From Luteimonas sp. YGD11-2 (lineage in GTDB: Bacteria > Pseudomonadota > Gammaproteobacteria > Xanthomonadales > Xanthomonadaceae), in NCBI RefSeq assembly GCF_004118975.1, contig NZ_CP035376.1, positions 1,364,001 to 1,428,000 on the forward strand: a DNA stretch of 64,000 bases. Direction: 5' to 3'. The position numbers were made by a program, and so were the translations under genes. This document shows, one piece after another, positions 11,160 through 18,736 of this stretch; position 1 is the stretch's first letter, and every line of letters starts with the position of its first letter. Under the pieces are notes generated by a model, which was given only the letters and a program-made list of their open reading frames with translations, did no database searches and was not told the DNA's origin.

Positions 11160-12317
11160 CTAGCTGCGGTCTTCGAACAGCTCGCGGCCGATCAGCATGC
11201 GGCGGATCTCGTTGGTGCCGGCGCCGATGGCGTACAGCTTGGCATCGCGGAGGATCCGGCCGGTGGCGAACTCGTTGATGTAGCCGTTGCCGCCCAGTGC
11301 CTGGATGCCTTCCAGCGCCACCTGCACCGCGGCTTCCGATGCATGCAGCAGGCAGCTGGCGGCGTCGACGCGGCTCCTGTAGCCGGCGTCGTAATCGCGC
11401 GCGACCTGGTACGCGAACGCGCGGCTGGACTGCAGCGCGGTGTACATGTCGGCGATCTTGGCCTGCATGATCCCGAACGTGCCGATCGCCTGGCCGAACT
11501 GGCGGCGCTCGCGCACGTAGGGCAGGGCGATGTCGAGCGCGGCCTGCATCAGGCCGAGCGGGCCGCCGCTGAGCACCACGCGCTCGGTGTTGAGTCCGCT
11601 CATCAGCACGCGCACGCCGTTGTTGACGTCGCCAAGCACGTTTTCGGCGGGAATCTCGCAGTCCTCGAACACCAGCTCGCAGGTGTTGGACCCGCGCATG
11701 CCGAGCTTGTCGAGCTTCTGCGCGGTGCGGAACCCCTTCATGCCGCGCTCGACGATGAAGGCGGTCATGCACTTCGAGCCCAGTTCGCGGCTCGCGGTGC
11801 GCATGTAGACGATCAGCACATCGGCCTCGGGGCCGTTGGTGATCCACATCTTGTTGCCGTTGGCGACCCAGGTGTCGCCGCGCAGCTCGGCGCGGCAGCC
11901 CATCGAGCCGACGACGTCGGAGCCGGCGCCCGGCTCGCTCATCGCCAGCGCGCCCTTCCACTCGCCGCTGCACAGTTTCGGCAGGTACTTCGCGCGCTGC
12001 GCGTCGTTGCCGTTGACGTGGAGGTTGGACACGCACAGGTTGGAATGCGCGCCGTACGAAAGACCCACGGAACCGGACGCACGCGAGATCTCCTCCATCG
12101 CCACCAGGTGGGCGAGGTAGCCCATCCCGCTGCCGCCGAACTCGCCGGGCACGGTCATGCCGAGCAGGCCCATCTCGCCGAGCTTCGGCCACAGCTCCTG
12201 CGGGAAGGCGTTGTCGTGGTCGATGGCCTCGGCACGCGGCGCGATCTCGGCTTCGGCGAAGCGCCTCACCGCATCGCGCAGCGCATCGATGTCCTCACCC
12301 AGCGGAAACGTACGCAT
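11160..12317 (-). CDS. liuA: isovaleryl-CoA dehydrogenase
   Basis: FAD-dependent acyl-CoA dehydrogenase, 385 residues from [15 protein letters not shown]. It oxidises isovaleryl-CoA to 3-methylcrotonyl-CoA, the substrate of the carboxylase encoded to the left. Family features: [13 protein letters not shown], the FAD segment [15 protein letters not shown], and the catalytic base Glu245 in [16 protein letters not shown]. That is the internal position characteristic of isovaleryl-CoA dehydrogenases, unlike most acyl-CoA dehydrogenases. The C-terminal [11 protein letters not shown] and GTNEIRRM are also typical. Thirteen more upstream codons are open (to 12356) but do not resemble the family. Confidence 0.94.
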   Translation of the reverse strand: MRTFPLGEDIDALRDAVRRFAEAEIAPRAEAIDHDNAFPQELWPKLGEMGLLGMTVPGEFGGSGMGYLAHLVAMEEISRASGSVGLSYGAHSNLCVSNLHVNGNDAQRAKYLPKLCSGEWKGALAMSEPGAGSDVVGSMGCRAELRGDTWVANGNKMWITNGPEADVLIVYMRTASRELGSKCMTAFIVERGMKGFRTAQKLDKLGMRGSNTCELVFEDCEIPAENVLGDVNNGVRVLMSGLNTERVVLSGGPLGLMQAALDIALPYVRERRQFGQAIGTFGIMQAKIADMYTALQSSRAFAYQVARDYDAGYRSRVDAASCLLHASEAAVQVALEGIQALGGNGYINEFATGRILRDAKLYAIGAGTNEIRRMLIGRELFEDRS

Positions 12318-12375
12318 GCAGCACCTCGTGGAATTCGATCGGAAGGAAACCTGCAACCGGCATTGCGCAGCGCGC

Positions 12376-12497
12376 TGCCCTCATCCGGCCCTGCGGGCCA
12401 CCTGGACTCGCAACATCCATGTGGCTCGCCCTGCGGGCGGCTGCGCCGTCCAAATCGGCAGTCCATGCCGATTTGTCTCCCGCACGCGGGAGAAGGG
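12376..12497 (-). repeat. palindromic intergenic repeat, copy 2, interrupted
   Basis: Read on the minus strand, this begins with the same CTTCTCCCGC/GCGGGAGA palindrome as the other copies and ends with the same GCCCGCAGGGC...GATGAGGGC tail. About 75 bases separate the halves. That extra segment contains its own perfect 10-bp hairpin (12451-12460 with 12466-12475, CAAATCGGCA/TGCCGATTTG). It appears to be a repeat split by a second sequence. Confidence 0.7.
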
Positions 12498-12542
12498 TCG
12501 AGATTGTGCCAGCCTGTGCCGTTACGAGCCCCATGCCCCCTT

Positions 12543-12780
12543 GAGTCAAGGGGGCGGCGCCGCAGAGCGGCGCGGGGGATGTGGAAACACCAGGTGGGGC
12601 CCGAAGTCCGCGCAAGGCGCGGACTTTGGGATTGAGAGCCGGCAAGACCGGCGCTCAATCCGAGTCAAGGGGGTGCCGCCGCGGCAGCGGCGGCGGGGGA
12701 TGTGGAGATCAGGCTGGGGCCCACGTTCTGCGCGTCGCGCAGAACGTGGGATTGATCACCGGCAAAGCCGGTTGATCAAT
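12543..12780. repeat. tandem pair of ~119-bp multi-hairpin elements
   Basis: Two consecutive units (12543-12661, 12662-12780), each starting GAGTCAAGGGGG. Each has three hairpins: A (GC-rich, before GGGGGATGTGG), B (14-bp stem, three-base loop: 12600-12613/12617-12630 and 12720-12733/12737-12750) and C (about 12 bp, ATTGA...TCAAT). The flanks are conserved. The arms of hairpin B have entirely different sequences in the two units yet remain complementary over 14 bp (one G-U in unit 1). Hairpin C of unit 2 overlaps the leucine dehydrogenase stop codon, so the array may also act as a terminator. Confidence 0.8.
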
Positions 12781-13879
12781 GCCCGCCGCGCACCCGGCCC
12801 TGGAAGCGCGGCTGGGCACGGCCCAGCGGCAGCTTCAGCTTGCCGATGACTTCGATGCGCTCCTCGGCCAGGCGGTCGGCGGCCTTGTAGGTCGGGATGC
12901 TGTCGCGCTCGGAGATCTCGAAGATGCGCGTCAGGTTGTGGTAGATCGTGCGCATCATGCGCATCGCGCGCTCGCGGTTGTAGCCGTCGATCTCGAGCGA
13001 CACGTTCATCACGCCGCCGGCGTTCACCGCGTAGTCCGGCGCATACAGGATGCCGCGCTTCTCGAGCTCGTCGCCGATCGCATTGGTGGCCAGCTGGTTG
13101 TTGGCCGCACCGCAGATCACCTTGGCCTTGAGGCGGGGCAGGGTGTCGTCGTTGAGGGTGCCGCCCAGCGCGCAGGGCGAGTACACGTCGGCATCGACGT
13201 CGTAGATCTCGTCCAGGCCCACGGCCTCGGCGCCGTACTCGCTGACCACGCGGTCGACGCGGTCCTTGTTGATGTCGGTCACGAACACCTTCGCGCCACG
13301 CTCGGACAGCAGCTTCACGAACTCGCTGCCGACATGGCCCAGGCCCTGCACGGCGTAGCTGTAGTTGCCGACTTCCTCGTTGCCGAACTTGCGCTGCAGC
13401 GTGGCCAGCAGGCCCTGCATCGTGCCGTAGGCGGTGAACGGCGAGGGGTCGCCCGAGCCGCCATGCACCTGGTGCACGCCGGTGACGAACTGGGTCTCGC
13501 GGTACACGAATTCCATGTCGTTGACGTCGATGCCGACGTCCTCGGCGGTGATGTAGCGGCCGCCCAGCGATTCCACGAACTGCCCGAACGAGCGGAACAG
13601 CGCCTCGGACTTGTCGGTGGCCGGGTCGCCGATGATCACCGCCTTGCCGCCGCCCAGGTTCAGGCCGGCCACGGCGTTCTTGTAGGTCATGCCGCGCGAC
13701 AGGCGCAGCACGTCGTTCAGCGCTTCCTGCTCGCTCTTGTACGGCCACATGCGGGTGCCGCCCAGCGCCGGGCCCAGCACGGTGTTGTGGATCGCGATGA
13801 TGGCCTTCAGGCCTGCGTCCTTGTTGTGGCAGAAGACGACCTGTTCATGGCCGTAGGTATCGAGATGTTCGAAGATCAT
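12776..13879 (-). CDS. ldh: leucine dehydrogenase (Glu/Leu/Phe/Val dehydrogenase family)
   Basis: 367 residues. NAD-dependent oxidative deamination of leucine and other branched-chain amino acids to 2-oxo acids, the entry to the degradation route encoded to the left. Visible are GPALGGTRMWPY, the catalytic lysine block GMTYKNAVAGLNLGGGKAVI (Lys67, Lys79) and the dinucleotide fold signature VQGLGHVGSEFVK, then CGAANNQLA and NAGGVMNVSLE. Length matches bacterial leucine dehydrogenases. The stop codon lies inside the last hairpin of the tandem repeat. The closest alternatives, valine or phenylalanine dehydrogenase, cannot be excluded by inspection. Confidence 0.93.
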   Translation of the reverse strand: MIFEHLDTYGHEQVVFCHNKDAGLKAIIAIHNTVLGPALGGTRMWPYKSEQEALNDVLRLSRGMTYKNAVAGLNLGGGKAVIIGDPATDKSEALFRSFGQFVESLGGRYITAEDVGIDVNDMEFVYRETQFVTGVHQVHGGSGDPSPFTAYGTMQGLLATLQRKFGNEEVGNYSYAVQGLGHVGSEFVKLLSERGAKVFVTDINKDRVDRVVSEYGAEAVGLDEIYDVDADVYSPCALGGTLNDDTLPRLKAKVICGAANNQLATNAIGDELEKRGILYAPDYAVNAGGVMNVSLEIDGYNRERAMRMMRTIYHNLTRIFEISERDSIPTYKAADRLAEERIEVIGKLKLPLGRAQPRFQGRVRGGH

Positions 13880-14053
13880 CGCAAACTCCGCTGCGGCGCG
13901 ATTCGCGGGCGAACCGGGCCGGTCGCTGTGGGTGATGGGATTACTGCGGGGGCGCGGCGGCCGCGAACGGCTGCCGATGGGGGCCGCATTCTACGCGCCT
14001 GCCCCGGCAATTGCCTGCACGCCCACCGTGCGGCCCCGTATGCGGTACAGGGG

Positions 14054-15610
14054 TTACAGCTGGGATTCGATCGGCAGCCAGGTCATGAACCACACCAGCA
14101 GGCGCTGCAGGCGGGTGGATTCCGGCTCGTTGTCCAGCACCTCGGGGGGCGTGGCCGCGGCGTCCAGCCAGCGCAGCCGGCCCTCGTCGTTGATGTACAC
14201 CCAGTACGCCAGTTCCGGGCTGGACAGGTGCACGTACAGCTCGCGCAGCGCCGCGCCGAGCGCCGGGTCGTCGAAGAACAGCCCCATCTCGGTGTTGAGG
14301 TCGATCGAGCGCGGGTCGACGTTGAACGAGCCGACGAAGCCACGGCGGTCGTCGACGATGTAGGCCTTGGTGTGCAGGCTGGCGCCGCTGCTGCCGAACA
14401 TGCTGGATTCGGTGGCCACGCCGGGCCTGGTCTCGTACAGCGCCACGCCGTGGCGCAGCATCTGTTTGCGGTAGCGGCTGTAGCCGCTGTGCACCGCCAG
14501 CACGTCGTTTGCGGCCAGCGAGTTGGTCACCACGCCCACGTGCACGCCGGCGCGCACCGACTGCGCCATCTGCGCCACGCCTTCCGGGCCTGGCACGAAG
14601 TAGGGCGACACCACCAGCGCCTTGCCGCGCGCGCTGCGCAGGTCGTCGAGGATCGGGGTGATCAGCCAGCCGTCGCGGCGGTCGCCGTTGGCCTTCACCG
14701 GCGGGTCTGACATGATCCTGAGGCTGCTGATCCAGTACGGCTCCAGCGTCTGCAGGAAGTAGCGGCGCACGCTGTCGGAGGTATCCACCCGGTCCAGGAA
14801 ACGCCTGGCCGCGGCGCTCTGCACTTCCTGGCGGATGCCCGCCATCACCTCGTCCAGGCGCCGGGCCGACTTGCTGTTGAGGGCGCTGATCGGCACCACC
14901 GCCTCGCTGTTCCAGAAGTCGTCGAAGATCGCGTTGGCCGATGCCACCTCCGGCCCGAACACGACCGCGTCGAGGTCGATGAAGTTCACGTCCTCGGCGG
15001 CGTCGAAATACTCCAGCCCCACGTTGCGTCCGCCGACCACCGCCACCCGGCCATCGGCGATCCACGCTTTGTTGTGCATGCGGTGGGTGATGCTCCAGGC
15101 GCGCTGCACCATTTCCAGCAGGCGGCCGAGACCATCGCGGTTGCGAAACGGGTTGTAGACGCGGATCTCGATGTTCGGGTGCTGGTCGAACGCCAGCAGC
15201 GCGCCGTCCTTGCCGCGGGTGCTGATGTCGTCGAGCAGCAGGCGCACGCGCACGCCGCGCTCGGCGGCCTGCCACAGCTCGTTGAGCAGCAGGTGCCCGG
15301 CGAGGTCGTCCTTCCAGATGTAGTACTGCACGTCGAGGCTGCGCCCGGCCTGGCGTGCGCTGATCGCGCGCGAGGCGAAGGCATCCAGGCCATCGGGCAC
15401 CAGGATCACCCCGCTCATGCCGGGGTTGCGGTCGAGCAGTGGCATCAGCTCGCGGTCGATGGCGGTGGCGTCGCGCTCCAGCGGCAGCGTCCACGAGGGC
15501 GCGCCGGTGGCCTGCGGCGTCAGGTGGTCGGCCAGCAGCAGGCCGCTGGCGATCAGGGCCACCAGCCCCACCAGGCCCCAGGCGAAGATCTTCTTCAGGC
15601 GCTTGCGCAT
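14054..15610 (-). CDS. phospholipase D / cardiolipin synthase family membrane protein
   Basis: 518 residues. An N-terminal membrane anchor (FAWGLVGLVALIASGLLLAD, residues 9-28) precedes two PLD domains with complete HxKxxxxD motifs: His179-Lys181-Asp186 (HNKAWIAD) and His413-Lys415-Asp420 (HTKAYIVD), each followed by a G-[GS]-x-N segment. Such enzymes transfer phosphatidyl groups (cardiolipin synthase C type) or hydrolyse phospholipids at the inner membrane. Start ATG 15610 has a GGGGA ribosome site five bases upstream; an in-frame ATG eight codons earlier (15634) is possible. Much longer upstream open reading is a GC artefact lying antisense to the next gene. Confidence 0.88.
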   Translation of the reverse strand: MRKRLKKIFAWGLVGLVALIASGLLLADHLTPQATGAPSWTLPLERDATAIDRELMPLLDRNPGMSGVILVPDGLDAFASRAISARQAGRSLDVQYYIWKDDLAGHLLLNELWQAAERGVRVRLLLDDISTRGKDGALLAFDQHPNIEIRVYNPFRNRDGLGRLLEMVQRAWSITHRMHNKAWIADGRVAVVGGRNVGLEYFDAAEDVNFIDLDAVVFGPEVASANAIFDDFWNSEAVVPISALNSKSARRLDEVMAGIRQEVQSAAARRFLDRVDTSDSVRRYFLQTLEPYWISSLRIMSDPPVKANGDRRDGWLITPILDDLRSARGKALVVSPYFVPGPEGVAQMAQSVRAGVHVGVVTNSLAANDVLAVHSGYSRYRKQMLRHGVALYETRPGVATESSMFGSSGASLHTKAYIVDDRRGFVGSFNVDPRSIDLNTEMGLFFDDPALGAALRELYVHLSSPELAYWVYINDEGRLRWLDAAATPPEVLDNEPESTRLQRLLVWFMTWLPIESQL

Positions 15611-15817
15611 GTCGTCCCCGTATTCACGGCCCATTGTAGGGGCAGCGGCATGCCGGCAATGGGCAGCCCCGATCGGTGGCACGCGTCGCGGACCGCGCGA
15701 CGCCGCACGCGCATGCTCGGTGCCGGGCGCGGTGGCCTGTCCCGGCGCCGCCGCCCAGCGCGTTGCCTGTTTCCGATTCGCCCGCTTCACCGCACCCGTT
15801 GCCCGGAGGGATCCGCA

Positions 15818-17878
15818 ATGTCCGCACGCACCGCACGCCAGCCCGAGCGCCTGCTCGATGCCCGCCCCGACACCGCCGATTTCCGCGACCGCATGTTCGA
15901 ACCCACGCTGGTCGACGTGCCGCCGACGACGCCGCTCGACCGCCATCTGAAACGCCGGGTGCCGGTGCTCGACCAGGGCGGCGAGGGTGCCTGCACCGCG
16001 TTCGCGCTGGTCACCGTCGCCCACACCCTGCTGCGCAGCCGCCGCCCGCGGCCGGTGGCCACCCGGCTCAGCCCGCGCATGGCCTACGACATGGCGCGCC
16101 GCTACGACGAATGGGAAGGCGAGGACTACGCCGGCTCCAGCTGCCGCGGTGCGATGAAGGGCTGGCACCGCCATGGTCTCGCCACCGAGGCGGTGTGGCC
16201 GTGGAGCGATACCCACGAGCCCGACGCCTACACCGAGCGCCGCGCGCGCGATGCGCAGCGCCATCCGCTCGGCGCCTATGCGCGGGTCAACCACCGCGAC
16301 CTCGTCGCCATGCACGTGGCGATCGCCGAGACCGGCGTGCTGTACGCCTCGGCCGCGGTGCACGAGGGCTGGCTGAAGCCCCCGGCCAGCGGCGTCATCG
16401 CCTGGCGCCAGCAGCCGGTCAGCGGCTACCACGCGTTCGCCATCGTCGGTTACGACGCGCGCGGGTTCTGGATCCAGAACAGCTGGGGCACCCGCTGGGG
16501 CCGGGCCGGGCATGCGCATGTCAGCTACGACGAATGGCTCGAGCGCGGCACCGACACCTGGGTCGGCCGGCTGGCGGTGCCGGTGGAGGTGCGGCGCCCG
16601 GCCACCACCGCGGTGTTCAATTCCGCGCTGGCCGCGCAGTCCACCGGCTATTCGCAGGCCGACCTGCGCCCGCATATCGTCAGCCTCGGCAATGACGGCC
16701 GCCTGCGCAGCGGCGGCCGCTTCGGCAACAGCCAGGACGACATCCGCAACCTGGTACGCAACGACCTGCCACGCATCACCCGCGGCTGGGCGCGCAAGCG
16801 CATCCTGCTGTACGCCCATGGCGGGCTGGTGCCGGAGCAGGGCGCGGTGCAGCGCATCGCCGACTACCGGCAGAACCTGCTGGGGCAGGAAATCTACCCG
16901 CTGGCCTTCGTCTGGAAAACCGACTTCTGGACCACGCTCGGCAACCTGCTGCGCGACGCCGCGCGCCCGCGCACCGAAGGCCTGCTCGACCGTGCGCGCG
17001 ACCTGCTGCTGGATCGTCTCGACGACACCCTCGAACCGCTGGCGCGCGTGCTCGGCGGCCGCGTGCTGTGGGAGGAGATGAAGGAGAACGCACTGCTCGC
17101 CACCACCGCGGTGTCGCGCGACCCGCAGGGCGGCCTGCAGGAGGCCGGCGGTGCCGCGCAGGTGGCGCGCCTGCTGCACGAGTGGCAGCAGCGCGACCCG
17201 ACGGTGGAGATCCACGTCGCCGCGCACAGTGCCGGCTCGATCCTGATGGCGCCGCTGGTGCAGCTGCTGACCACGCCGGGCCAGATCGCCAGTGGCCCGG
17301 CCGCCGGCATGCTGGGCCTGGGCGCGAAGATCGAAAGCGCGCACCTGTGGGCGCCGGCACTGACCACCGAGCTGTTCCTGCAGACCTTCGGCACCGCGCT
17401 GCGCGAACGCCGTATCGACCACGCCAGCCTGTTCACCCTGACCGACCGCGCCGAACGCGACGACCACTGCGCACGGGTCTACAACAAGTCGCTGCTGTAC
17501 CTGGTCGCGCACGCCTTCGAGGCCACCGCCCGCAACTGGATCGACCGCAGCCGCCGCCACGGCACCCCGCTGGCGGGCATGGCGCTTTTCATCGAGCACG
17601 CCGAGTTCGGCAGCCCGGAAATGCGCGCGCTGATCCGCGACGGCCTGCTCGACTGGATCCAGGCGCCCACCGTCGACGAACCCGCCGGTTCCGCGGATGC
17701 CTCGGAGGCCAGCAACCACGGCGCCTTCGACGATGATGCCGCGACCCTGTGCGCCACCGTCACCCGCATCCTCGACATCCCGCGCACCGGGAGCGGCGCC
17801 GTCGACATCCACCGCTCCAGCGCCGGCCTCGACGAACGCCGCCGCAGACTCTACCGCGCGATCTGCGAGACGCCGTAG
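15818..17878 (+). CDS. papain-like (C1) peptidase fused to an alpha/beta-hydrolase-like domain
   Basis: 686 residues, no signal peptide. Residues 45-255 form a C1-type cysteine peptidase: oxyanion Gln53 and nucleophile Cys59 (LDQGGEGACTAFAL), His205 (SGYHAFAIVGYD) and Asn221 (IQNSWGTRWG). After a linker, residues about 325-620 look like a serine-hydrolase domain, with strand RILLYAHGGLV and a nucleophile elbow-like AAHSAGSI (Ser471). Start ATG 15818 has GGAGGG seven bases upstream. No propeptide is apparent. The two catalytic parts in one cytoplasmic chain are unusual; physiological substrates are unknown. Confidence 0.82.
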   Translation: MSARTARQPERLLDARPDTADFRDRMFEPTLVDVPPTTPLDRHLKRRVPVLDQGGEGACTAFALVTVAHTLLRSRRPRPVATRLSPRMAYDMARRYDEWEGEDYAGSSCRGAMKGWHRHGLATEAVWPWSDTHEPDAYTERRARDAQRHPLGAYARVNHRDLVAMHVAIAETGVLYASAAVHEGWLKPPASGVIAWRQQPVSGYHAFAIVGYDARGFWIQNSWGTRWGRAGHAHVSYDEWLERGTDTWVGRLAVPVEVRRPATTAVFNSALAAQSTGYSQADLRPHIVSLGNDGRLRSGGRFGNSQDDIRNLVRNDLPRITRGWARKRILLYAHGGLVPEQGAVQRIADYRQNLLGQEIYPLAFVWKTDFWTTLGNLLRDAARPRTEGLLDRARDLLLDRLDDTLEPLARVLGGRVLWEEMKENALLATTAVSRDPQGGLQEAGGAAQVARLLHEWQQRDPTVEIHVAAHSAGSILMAPLVQLLTTPGQIASGPAAGMLGLGAKIESAHLWAPALTTELFLQTFGTALRERRIDHASLFTLTDRAERDDHCARVYNKSLLYLVAHAFEATARNWIDRSRRHGTPLAGMALFIEHAEFGSPEMRALIRDGLLDWIQAPTVDEPAGSADASEASNHGAFDDDAATLCATVTRILDIPRTGSGAVDIHRSSAGLDERRRRLYRAICETP

Positions 17879-18025
17879 CCCGACCGGCGCTTTTCCGCGT
17901 CCTATTCACGCACCCCGCACGACGCCCCCGACACCATGCAACCCAACCGGTTCATGCAGCGCGCAGGGTCCACCCGGGTGGAACACGCGCCGCGCAACCG
18001 GTCCCTCTTCAAACAAGGAGCCGCC

Positions 18026-18202
18026 ATGATCAAGTGGGCCATCATCTTCGCCGTCATCGGCCTCATCGCAGGCGCGCTCGGCTTCTCCGGCGCCGCGGGC
18101 GCCATGATGGGCATCGCCCAATTCCTGTTCTGGGCCGGCATCATCGTCGCCGTGATCCTCTTCATCCTCGGCATGACGGTGTACAGAAAGGTCACGAAGT
18201 AG
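18026..18202 (+). CDS. DUF1328 family small membrane protein
   Basis: 58 residues, MIKWAIIFAVIGLIAGALGF followed by a second hydrophobic helix (LFWAGIIVAVILFILGMTVY) and a short basic tail. This matches the DUF1328/YtjA family of two-helix inner-membrane proteins, often stress-inducible. AAGGAG seven bases before ATG 18026 decides the start over the upstream in-frame ATG at 17936. Biochemical function of the family is unknown to me. Confidence 0.88.
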   Translation: MIKWAIIFAVIGLIAGALGFSGAAGAMMGIAQFLFWAGIIVAVILFILGMTVYRKVTK

Positions 18203-18253
18203 CCGTTTGGCGGTTGTGGCAGGATTGCCCACCACCCGCATGGAGCGCAGCAA

Positions 18254-18469
18254 GTGTCCGCAGTCAGAGTCCTGTTCGCCGGTATCACCATTCTTGGCGC
18301 CATGGCGACCGTGTTCTTCGTCGCCCTGTATTCCAGCGGGATTGCCGGCGCCGCGACGAATATCGCCCTGATCCTTGCTGCCTTCTTCGGCATCTGCAGC
18401 GTAGCGGCCGCCATCGGCTGGAAAAGGTCGCCGCGTCGCCCGGACCCGGCAGGGGTCACTCAACGCTGA
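18254..18469 (+). CDS. small two-helix membrane protein, hypothetical
   Basis: 71 residues from a GTG start at 18254, with GGAG about nine bases upstream. Two hydrophobic segments (VLFAGITILGAMATVFFVAL and NIALILAAFFGICSVAAAIG) and a polar Pro/Arg-rich C-terminus. No family recognised. It lies 51 bp after the DUF1328 gene and ahead of a strong terminator, so the two small membrane proteins probably share a transcript. Confidence 0.6.
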   Translation: MSAVRVLFAGITILGAMATVFFVALYSSGIAGAATNIALILAAFFGICSVAAAIGWKRSPRRPDPAGVTQR

Positions 18470-18493
18470 CGCCTTCTTTCCTGATGTGTACCC

Positions 18494-18519
18494 GAAGCCG
18501 CCGGCCCTCCGGCGGCTTC
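18494..18519 (+). terminator. intrinsic terminator after the small membrane protein genes
   Basis: Perfect 11-bp stem GAAGCCGCCGG/CCGGCGGCTTC with a four-base loop (CCCT), 24 bp after the stop codon. It is followed by a moderately T-containing tail (GTCGTTTCC). Confidence 0.75.
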
Positions 18520-18736
18520 GTCGTTTCCGTACCGGCGACGTGGCAGCACCGCGTAATGCCAACAGCACGGAAGCGCCGCCACACCGCGCACCATCCGCAC
18601 CCGCACGGATCAACCACCCACGCGCCGGCCGCACCATTGCGCGGCTTTCCCCGCGCGCGATCCCTGTACAGGGCCGCGCAGCGGCGCGCTTCTCTACAAT
18701 GGCGGGCATCGTTTTGACGCTTCCAGGGAGCGCGCC

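Noticed and set aside
15611..17812. Very long minus-strand open frame extending the phospholipase D-like gene upstream
   Set aside because: Lies antisense to the papain-like peptidase gene, has no family similarity, and a good start with ribosome site exists at 15610. It is a product of high GC.
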